Shown here: piece after piece, positions 51,141 through 64,000 of the stretch
Layout: every line of letters begins with the position of its first letter
Numbering within the stretch: position 1 is the stretch's first letter
Source: Enoplosus armatus
Taxonomy: Eukaryota > Chordata > Actinopteri > Centrarchiformes > Enoplosidae
Reading direction: 5' to 3'
DNA: 64,000 bases
NCBI RefSeq assembly: GCF_043641665.1
Contig: NC_092196.1
Coordinates: forward strand, 15,931,692 to 15,995,691
Translations under genes and position numbers: made by a program
The notes under the pieces: model-generated
The model's database searches: none
Seen by the model: the letters and a program-made list of their open reading frames with translations, nothing else
What the model was told of the DNA's origin: nothing

Positions 51141-53681
51141 CAGTGAGTCAGTCTATTCACTTTATTTCAGACCATTAGTCAATACACAGTGAGAGAGAGA
51201 CAAAATAAAAATAAATAAATAGCAAATCTTTTACAGCCTCAGATGAGGCCAGAGGATCTCATCTGTTACAGCTCAGGCTCCTCTACGTAAAACACGACCT
51301 CCATCTGTTCAGCCCATCAGGTCTTCTGCCGCTGTTCTGCTGTGAAACAGTTTGGATGCGTTTGACAGCCTCCAAACAACCCAGAACAAGGGTCCAGCCT
51401 GGGACTATACGACCCCCCTCCTGCCCAAACCTCCTGCTGGGCTACCAGAAGGCCTCTGTTTTGACAGTGGCCATTAACCTCATCGGGCTGACCCTCTGAG
51501 CTAACATCCCTGCCATTAGATACACAAGTAAGCACGACTGAAAGCATGCTCCGTGACACTGAGTAAACATGTTGGCAAACTGGAGGAATGTGGCGTGAGA
51601 CCGTTAGAAGAAGTGTGTCTGCTGACAGACAAGAGACGACCATCCAGAGTTTCCATAAAAACCTGGTTTGGGCATTTCTTCCTCTCTTTACAGACTAGAC
51701 ATGTTTGTAGGGTCATCTTTGCCCTGGCTGGCCTGAGTGGGTCGTTGGCCTGTGACGGATGGAGCGCTAAATCTCAATCTACACTGTTCACCTTCACCTT
51801 TTGGCGATGCCTCCAAATGGAAAATGGAGAGTTATAAAGAGTCTGGCTTCTCCATCACCGAAACTCACATCACCACCTGGAGAATTACATGTGTTCCTCT
51901 GAAGCAGGAAGTGTGCTGTTTGACTAAACCCAGCAATAAACTGGGGACAAAAGCAAGAAATGTATTCCCTCATCCTTTGTATCAGAAGACCAATCTATAT
52001 AATCTGCGATGACATGCAATTAAACCAAGAATCTTTCCGACAGGTGATTTTTATTGCAGGAGGCAGAGATGGAAGTAAATCATAGGGTCATAAATAGTAT
52101 AAAGAAACTCGCTTGCAAGATAGTGTACAACAATGTCACTGTGTTACAACAGTTGGAGCCAAACATTTGTTTTATTGCCTGGTAACACTAGTGTTTCTGT
52201 TCACTCTGAAAACACTGAAATTCAAACTCACTTTTGTACCACAATTCTTCGCCCACGATACAAAATATATGTTTAGATCATGAAAAGATGACCTTTGTTT
52301 AAAGATTCTCTCCCAAGACCACAAACCGATTACTTCAGCTTTATTGGTTCAAATGTTCTTATCTTGACTTTCTTTTCTTGATTTAAAAAAAACAGACAGA
52401 GATCAGCAGATGACCAGCGGTTACAGCAACATGCTTCTCTAACAGCACATATCCATCACAGTTTAACTCTGCTGGCTTGGGTTTATTATGGTTGCTCTGA
52501 CTTTTTGAGGGATCAGACCTCTGCCCTCAAACAAACACTCTGTGGGAGCATGGATGCACTCCTGTGGGCTGGGTGGCCTGCTGGGCTGTCTTGCTCCCTG
52601 GGGTGTCTGCTCATGAGAGGGCCTGTTATTCAGAGAACATCCTGAGGCCCCCTCCCACCCTCCTGTAGTGCCTGGAGAGAGGGAGCTGGGAAAGCCCCTG
52701 CGCAAGAGAGGACAATTTGTGGTTAGAAGCTGAAACGCTGCTGTTTAGGTAAATATTGTAGCATCAGTGGAGAGCCGGGTTTTTGTTAGTACAACAAAAA
52801 CATAAGTGAAAACTGTAATTGGGGAAAATGTTTGGTTATTTCCAAACAAACTTTCAGATGACAGCTGCTTGCTCCGCTGATCATTAAATGATGGAGGTAC
52901 TTACACGGCTGAGCTCACATTAACCACTTTCTCCTCTTCACGTCATCACCATATGGTCCACATTCACTGGATCATTGGGAAAATAAACATGTACAGCATC
53001 ATTATGTTAATGGTGACGCCTCTGCCATGGCACTCAGCAGACAGAAGGCCAGACGGATGGTGGAGGATGGAGGGAGGGGGGTGCTCACTGATTCCCATAC
53101 AGAAAAGCTGTCATCTTCTCAAACTGAAATAAGGACACATGCAAATGACTCAGCTGATGCAGACAGGACATCCCTGCTTGTTGAGCGTCCACGTATTTGC
53201 ATGTGTTTATGTGGATCTCAGACACTATTGAGCATCATCACGCCTGTAGCTGTACAAAGGAAGGAGGTCATATCTGCTAATGGCTAAGATAACAGCAACT
53301 GATCATCTTGTTTCTCTGATGATAATCCCTCCTCCTGTTATAACCAATAACTATAGACTATAATCAAAAATGGAGGACATTGAAATTCCATCAAAGTTGC
53401 TGCTAATAATATAAAGTCAAACATGAGGATTATGTTTAAAGTGGAGATAACTCAGCTGATGTATCCAGCATATTCATTATTTCATTATAATGTCGACATT
53501 ATTAATACTAGTAAAATTTAGATGATGTCCATCTAATACATCACTGCAGGAGTCTGTTCATTTTGAAAAGTGAAACCAGAGGAGTTTTTACTTGTAGTTC
53601 AAAAGGTTTAACAAACACACAAAGTATCTCCTGATTCATCATGCATGTGTTGGATTCGAGTCTTGATTATCTGTTATCTGT

Positions 53682-53750
53682 CGCCATCTGCTGGACACGT
53701 TTCTTTCATGGGAAACACATGTTGTGAACTTATGAAACAGTAGGAGGCGC
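53682..53750. promoter_or_regulatory. Divergent pair of CTCF-like motifs
   Basis: CGCCATCTGCTGG (53682-53694) is a full match to the reverse complement of the CTCF core CCASYAGRKGGCG. ACAGTAGGAGGCGC (53737-53750) resembles the forward core with two deviations. The two lie on opposite strands, 42 bases apart, pointing away from each other. They sit at the right edge of the gene desert, about 1.2 kb beyond the rps11 poly(A) signal. Binding is inferred only. Confidence 0.35.
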
Positions 53751-54651
53751 TGCTGCGCTCAGGTGTCTTTGTGGCTCAAGCAATATTAAATATCAAGGTA
53801 TACTCGGACACAACTAACTGAATCTTAATCCAAAGTGAAACATTGAAACCAGGACCTTCTTGCTGAAGGTCCAGCATGCAGCCTCTACCCATCTATATGA
53901 ATATACTGTATATAGTATAAACTACACTGTGTGTACATCTGACTCCTTTATTTCACTACACACACTCCAGTCATCTCTATAACCTTGAACACACTTGAAA
54001 AATGTAGTTCTGTCAAATTATGTCTGTTGCTCACACTGATGTGAATGAGCACAGTGCTGAATATCTTGTACATCAACCTTACAATCTCAATAGGTTTTAT
54101 TTATGTTATTCTTGCCCCCAATTTAACATATCCTGATAATACTGCAATATATTGGGTGAAGAATCTTACTTTCATATTAACCCCATTTGTTTACTAGTCT
54201 TCTGCAATGGTCTAATCTGAAAAAAACACTTTCAGATTTCCATGAAATTGTAGTGTTCATAATGTAAAAACTGATTATACAAACATTTTATACACTCTGG
54301 GTGGAAGGAAGGCAAGTGGGACCTTTTGCCTTTCCTTCTAAATTCTGGGCTTCGCTGCATTCGTGTGTCTTAATACCGCTCATGCTTGGACTGACTTTTT
54401 TGTAGCAGGGTCTGGCAACTGGTGGGACACAGATGCCAGTTCATGGAACAGGAAAACTGCTCCTAATTCAGCTTAGCTGCCACATCAGTATTGCAGTGAT
54501 GCTTCTTACTTTCACTTAGAAACAGCCTGTTCACATCCTGAGGTTGCCAAGAAACATCACACTACCTTTGAGAAAATGTAGAGGGAGTTACAGATGTCCA
54601 TTTACTGGCAAGCTTAACATGCAGTATTTACATATTTACATGACTAATGCT

Positions 54652-54677
54652 GGGGGGGGGGGGGGGGGGGGGGGGGG
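54652..54677. repeat. Poly-G run of 26 bases
   Basis: An uninterrupted G26 tract. Such tracts are rare and may form G-quadruplexes. The true length is uncertain because sequencing of homopolymers is error-prone. Confidence 0.9.
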
Positions 54678-54981
54678 CAATGATATGAAAAAAAAATCTT
54701 ACTAAGCTTACCAATTAAAGTTTTCATTCTCCAAATGTTTGGACGAGGTATAAAAATTGTCCCACATCTTAATTTGATGTTCAAATTTTCTTTCCATTTA
54801 ATAAGATTTCCTAATTTCCTTGGACAAGACTGATTCTGATTAAAATTATGCACAAGCAAAACACTGAATACCTTTAAAAAAAAAACTGAGCAGAACTGAT
54901 TATGTACTTGTACTCAGTTTCAAATCCAAAAAAGGGGATGATAAGACAAACAGCAGAAAAGGCCAGTTAAACAAGATTTTC

Positions 54982-54987
54982 TTTATT
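54982..54987 (-). terminator. rps11: Poly(A) signal of rps11
   Basis: Minus-strand AATAAA, 51 bases downstream of the rps11 stop codon. Very short 3'UTRs are typical of ribosomal protein mRNAs. Confidence 0.8.
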
Positions 54988-55037
54988 TGACAGTGAGACA
55001 AGTAAGCCAACAGCAGCCTTCCTGTTCAGTGTCACAC

Positions 55038-57311
<2,274 letters not shown>

Positions 57312-57751
57312 CTTTGCCAGCCGAGTCGTAAAGAGGCCTGTGAATGCGCGCGACGGACGGAAGACTACGGGCCACGGGAAATGACGTCTGTGAAAAGGCG
57401 AGGCTCAAAAAAACAACACATATGTTTTTAATGTTTCATTAATTTTACTAACTGATACACGCAGTAAAAAAATGTAAACACAGCATTTAAACTGTTTGTT
57501 TGCAGTCCAAGCTCTCCCAAAGCGTCGTCTGTAAGCAACGTGACAAGTGTGACGCTGCGGTGAATAGATCAATAAATGGATGATATCATCTCCACTTATT
57601 TAACGTTAGGATATCACGTCAGTGCATCAGTCACATCAGCTTAAATGAAAATGAGCACATCTGCAGCTGCTATCGGGTGCAGTTGCCACAAACAAATAAA
57701 AATGTGTCACATGATTGTACGGAAGTACTGGTGATCTAAACAAACAACAAG
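57312..57751. promoter_or_regulatory. Bidirectional rps11/bax promoter region
   Basis: Only 440 bases separate the two divergent start codons. There is no TATA box at the expected sites. Seen are the TOP start of rps11 (57330-57336), an ETS-like ACGGAAG at about 57357, a CRE-like TGACGTC (57382-57388), and a second ETS-like ACGGAAGT about 33 bases upstream of the bax ATG. TATA-less, ETS-rich promoters are typical of divergent housekeeping pairs. Functional sharing is inferred. Confidence 0.55.
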
Positions 57752-59353
57752 ATGGCATCACACCCGGGAGGAGGCGATCAAGGTACTAGCTAGCATCAAC
57801 AATATTATGAAATTAAATTGACTGTGACAGCGTCGCCAAAAGTGTGGCAGACATAGACATTCTGACACTATAACAATTAGCTTTTGTTTTGTGGTTGTAG
57901 CTTGTTTGCTTGCTAGCAGTAACATTAGCTGAACTGGGGGTAGCACGATAGCTAACCAAATCGTTAGCCTCACGTTAGCTAGCACTCACTCGGCGTTTTT
58001 GTAGATAGCTTGGTTAGCTTTACAAGAGTGAGTTAGCAAATATGTTTGAACAAAACCGAAACATATATATCCCGAACCTACATCGTTTCCCTTCGAAAAT
58101 ATTAAAGTCCAAGATAAACAGACGTCCAGTATTATGTAGCATCAACATTGACTACCGTTAATTAACTCACGGTAAAGCGTGACTTTAGATTTAGATTAAA
58201 GTGACAGTAAACATACAGTTATACTAGCACACATTATTCAATTATACACTAATTTGGTTCTAAGATGAGATAACTGGTTGTGAAGCAGTTGTATCAGCAT
58301 TTGGATGATTTAACACTGACCATTGTCTTTCAGGAAATTCTAAAGATCAGATACTGGAAGTAGGAGCTGTTTTGTTAAAAGAGTGAGTATGTACTATACA
58401 GTTGTGCTTCTCATTACTGAACTGGGCAAAGAGTTAGATCATACTTACTTTATGTCTGTGTCTCCCTGTGTAGTTTCATCTACGAGCGGGTTCGGCGGCA
58501 TGGAGACAGCAATACTGCAGTGACCAGGGCACAGCTGGGTGGGGGAGAGCTGTGTGACCCAAACCACAAGAAGCTTGCACAGTGCCTGCAGCAGATTGGA
58601 GATGAGCTGGATGGCAATGTAGAGCTCCAAAGGTGGGCTATCTGTCTGTGTATCAATTCTAGCAAATTCCAGTCCTGAGGAATTATATATTATAAAGTTT
58701 TACTAGTAATAACATTTTACAATTAGCTTGTCCCTAATTGCAAAATGTTCTTTTCCCTAGGATGATAAACAACTCCTCACTCAGTCCCACAAAGGACATG
58801 TTTATGAGAGTTGCCATTGAGATCTTTTCAGATGGAAAATTCAACTGGGGCAGGGTGGTTGCACTGTTCTACTTTGCCTGTCGACTTGTCATCAAAGTGA
58901 GTTAAGCAGCTCTGTTGTATCTTGTCTCATAAAAACAAAACAAAGCAAAGTGAGATATATCTGTATTATGGAATTATGATTGAATGAGAAAGACCTTAAG
59001 TCTGAAGCATCTCCTATTCACACCGTCTTAGGCTCTTGTGACCCAAGTTCCTGATATCATCAGAACAATAATCACCTGGACCATGGACTACCTCCGGGAA
59101 AATGTGATCAACTGGATCAGGGAGCAAGGTGGCTGGGTAAGGAGCCAGCTAACAAATGCAGTTCAAACTCGTTTTCAATTATTAGTAATTGAGCTTCTGC
59201 TCCTGATTGCTTGTATGACACATGCTAATATTTGTTTCTGTTCATGATTTTTAGGAGGGTATTCGTTCCCACTTTGGCACACCCACATGGCAGACGTTGG
59301 GGGTTTTCTTGGCTGGCGTTCTCACCACTGTTCTAGTCATTCGCAAGATGTGA
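57752..59353 (+). CDS. bax: Apoptosis regulator BAX, complete
   Basis: Exons: 57752-57782, 58334-58382, 58474-58632, 58761-58896, 59032-59136 and 59255-59353 (TGA), coding 192 aa, the same length as human BAX. It is a pro-apoptotic BCL-2 family effector that moves to the mitochondrial outer membrane and oligomerises to release cytochrome c. Visible: BH3 at about 61-75 (LAQCLQQIGDELDGN, with the core IGDE), BH1 at about 106-125 (GKFNWGRVVALFYFACRLV), BH2 at about 154-168 (IREQGGWEGIRSHFG), then TPTW and a C-terminal anchor helix at 173-192 ending VIRKM. The ATG has A at -3 and G at +4. It is divergent from rps11 and tail-to-tail with map3k14. The motif set distinguishes it from BAK. Whether it is the a or b paralog is not determined. 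Confidence 0.97.
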
Positions 59354-59544
59354 GGGGTTTGTGAAGAGCAGACAGATGAAAGAAGGGAGGAACTTCATCT
59401 GAGTGAAATGGGGACAGGAACAAGAACATGAAAGACAACAGAAAGAAGTCATGGCAGAGTTGAACAAGAAGACCTTGCATTTGAACACGAAGAGCCAGTC
59501 TTCGTTTCTGCCGCCCTTTCGTTTTCAAGGAATGGGAGTTAGAC

Positions 59545-59581
<37 letters not shown>

Positions 59582-60680
59582 CATCATCATCCCTACGCCA
59601 CTGAGGAAGTGAGCTGTGCAAGATTACATGCACGAAATGGGGGAGGGGGGTGGAAAGTTTGTCAGACTTGAACAGGGAATGCATTTTAAGTAATTTATTT
59701 TTTACTTGGTACAGATTAAAAAAAGTCACTGCATTCTGTTTTCTGCCCTAAAAGATATATGGACTGACATTTCTTGGCAAAGTTTAGAGATTTCTTTCTG
59801 CATTATTTTCATTGTTGTTTTATTTTTGTTCCACTCAGATTGCTTTTCTGATCTTCCCACTCACTCCTTCCATCTCATCATGGTGTCTGTATGCTAGACA
59901 ATCCATCTTCAAATGTATTTGTGAGTGTTTACTGGTGTAAATCTGTTATGATCTGCTGGAAATGAACGCGTTGGAGGGTGGTCACCTCCCATCAAGTTAA
60001 AAGATATTTTTGCAAACAATTATTAGATTTACCAAGAATATGATATAGATGAAGAAACCTTACACCTCTGATAATATTTGGGCTCAAACAACCCCAAATA
60101 ATTTCTCCCCTTGAATGCACATTTCAATCTTATTTCCGTGGAAAACAAAAGTGCCACAGCAGGTGTACAAAGTTATTTTTACATTCAACATGAATCATCA
60201 CATGGTTAAAAAGTCACGTTATCTCAGCAAAATGACAGACTGAATCTAAATTCTTATCCTGTGTAATATGTTATCATATGCATTTTGAACTTTAAAAAAT
60301 CCCATTTATTATTTTTGTTATGAATTGAGCCAACTGATGTTCCCTGTGGTGATGGATTTTGTCGTATTGCAGACTCGGAAAGCACTAGATTGCTCACAGA
60401 TGCTTACCTCACTTCACACATATTCAAAGTACTGTATTTTTACGTGAGTAATTCCAACTGCAATCTTATACACACAGAAAATGGCTTTTTATACATTTTT
60501 CTTGTTTGTCAGTGCCTTGGTGTTTTTTTTACTAAGAAATCACTTTGATATTCTCCAATTTTCACTTTTTTTCTATCACATTTGTAAACCTGAAATTAGT
60601 TTCCAGTCTCGCTGAAAATCTTTTTGCAGTGACCTTGTATGTTGTAATATGGAAAATAAATCTTTTAACTCTTACTGTGG
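59354..60680 (+). other. bax: bax 3' untranslated region with a GAT repeat
   Basis: After the TGA at 59351-59353 the sequence runs noncoding to an AATAAA at 60655-60660. It contains a GAT trinucleotide run at 59545-59580 followed at once by TCATCATCATCC, an inverted pair able to form a short hairpin. Earlier weak signals are possible. Confidence 0.6.
59545..59592. repeat. GAT/ATC trinucleotide repeat with dyad symmetry
   Basis: About twelve GAT/ATG units, then an ATC/TCA run of about four units in the opposite sense. In RNA these could pair with each other. Confidence 0.9.
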
Positions 60681-60821
60681 ATATGGCTGTACATAAATCA
60701 TGCAGGAATGAGAATTATATTCAACATGTTTACAATGAAAAATGAATCCGATTATTAAACCATTTACCCCAGCTAGACTCCTAGAGGCTGCAAGATTCAC
60801 TACATACTCATGATTTGTACC

Positions 60822-60890
60822 CATGCTAGTGACATGCTAACACGCTACACTAAGATGGTGAACATGGCCAACATTTTAGCTTATCAGACT
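60822..60890. repeat. Short piece of the GCTAACA-rich dispersed repeat
   Basis: GACATGCTAACACGCTAC and AAGATGGTGAACATGGCC recall the 41790-42135 and 44108-44470 copies. It lies in the gap between bax and map3k14. Confidence 0.45.
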
Positions 60891-61257
60891 GTCCTCTTAA
60901 CTGTAGTATTGGAGCAAAAAATACAGTCTCGAGGGAGGTATTGAAGGATAGGATATATAAATTAGGTAATTTTGTGCTCAGCAAATTATAGTTTCCTTTT
61001 TTTGTGCAAAGCTGATATTTTAGCCTGTGTTACAGACTGGGTTGTGAATAAGTGAGATCAATAATGTATCACACACTCTGCATAGTTTCATATTCTGTTT
61101 AATGACTCGATGTAAATATGCAATAAGAAAAGGTGCAACATGTAAACATCACAGTGGTCAAAAAAGCTCAGTGCTTTGACAGTAACAAGCACTTTACACA
61201 CAAACAGCTACACAACAGCCCCCCATTATTGCGTAAAAAACACGAGACACTAAAAGA

Positions 61258-61263
61258 TTTATT
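61258..61263 (-). terminator. map3k14: Probable poly(A) signal of map3k14
   Basis: Minus-strand AATAAA about 108 bases downstream of the stop codon. It is the nearest canonical signal. A longer 3'UTR using a later site towards 61095 is possible. Confidence 0.5.
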
Positions 61264-61370
61264 TCGACCCCTCACGAAAGCATGGCCGTCACACACGGAG
61301 ACAATTCAACAGAAGGCCATGTGTACAACAGTTAAGATGACACTGCGGCCGCTGGAAGGAAAGAGCTGCT

Positions 61371-64000
<2,630 letters not shown>

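Larger units (their letters stand above)
27874..54980. other. Gene desert of about 27 kb
   Basis: No protein-coding exon of a recognisable family was found on either strand. Open frames are short and unlike known proteins. Contents that I can support: tRNA-Cys at 32337-32408, fish repeats at 30430-30570, 37675-38074, 39689-40260, 41600-42135, 44108-44470, 47159-47504 and 50645-51140, several microsatellites, and a CTCF-like motif pair at 53682-53750. Some repeat-free, more GC-rich blocks (for example 33100-33260, 37100-37420, 38550-38720, 48830-49080) could be conserved regulatory elements. Conservation cannot be judged from one sequence. Confidence 0.6.

Noticed and set aside
27874..54980. 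GRIFIN or CHST12 (human neighbours of LFNG)
   Set aside because: CHST12 is largely a single coding exon and would show as a long frame; none exists. No galectin-type motifs for GRIFIN were seen.
59337..59729. His-run protein on the minus strand
   Set aside because: The His run is the GAT repeat of the bax 3' UTR read on the other strand.

Overview
The window is vertebrate, almost certainly teleost (spiny-rayed fish-like), nuclear DNA. It has intron-split genes with GT-AG boundaries, long AT-rich noncoding stretches, many microsatellites and dispersed fish-type repeats. I recognise five protein-coding genes, all multi-exon: ttyh3 (+, 3' part), lfng (-, complete), rps11 (-, complete), bax (+, complete) and map3k14/NIK (-, C-terminal part). 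There are also three intronic box C/D snoRNAs of the U35 (SNORD35) family and one tRNA-Cys(GCA).

Layout. 1-1063 is the 3' end of a CR1/L2-like LINE lying in an upstream intron of ttyh3. Seven ttyh3 exons and a long 3'UTR occupy 1763-11944. 11945-20160 is intergenic with several fish repeats, including a nested pair. lfng runs leftwards, with its CDS in eight exons at 21677-27562, a probable 3'UTR back to about 20165, and a TATA-type promoter with Hes/RBPJ-like sites at 27725-27815. From 27.8 to 54.9 kb I find no protein-coding gene, only tRNA-Cys, repeats and possible regulatory islands. A divergent pair of CTCF-like motifs sits at 53.7 kb. Then comes a compact gene cluster: rps11 (-) and bax (+) are head-to-head across 440 bp between start codons, and bax and map3k14 (-) are tail-to-tail.

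How the genes relate. ttyh3 (membrane protein), lfng (Golgi glycosyltransferase acting on Notch) and the rps11/bax/map3k14 group (ribosome, mitochondrial apoptosis, non-canonical NF-kB) are neighbours, not a pathway. In human, TTYH3 and LFNG lie close together on 7p22.3, RPS11 and BAX on 19q13.33, and MAP3K14 on 17q21 (from memory). The window therefore joins material from separate tetrapod blocks, and no exon of the human intervening genes BRAT1 or IQCE was recognised between ttyh3 and lfng.

I found no wholly new biological system. The most distinctive sequence-level observations are the three U35 snoRNA copies, one in each of the last three rps11 introns, the CTCF-like motif pair at the desert/cluster edge, and the nested repeat at 19.1-20.0 kb. 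Exon boundaries were read by eye from splice consensus and frame continuity; no database or alignment was run.
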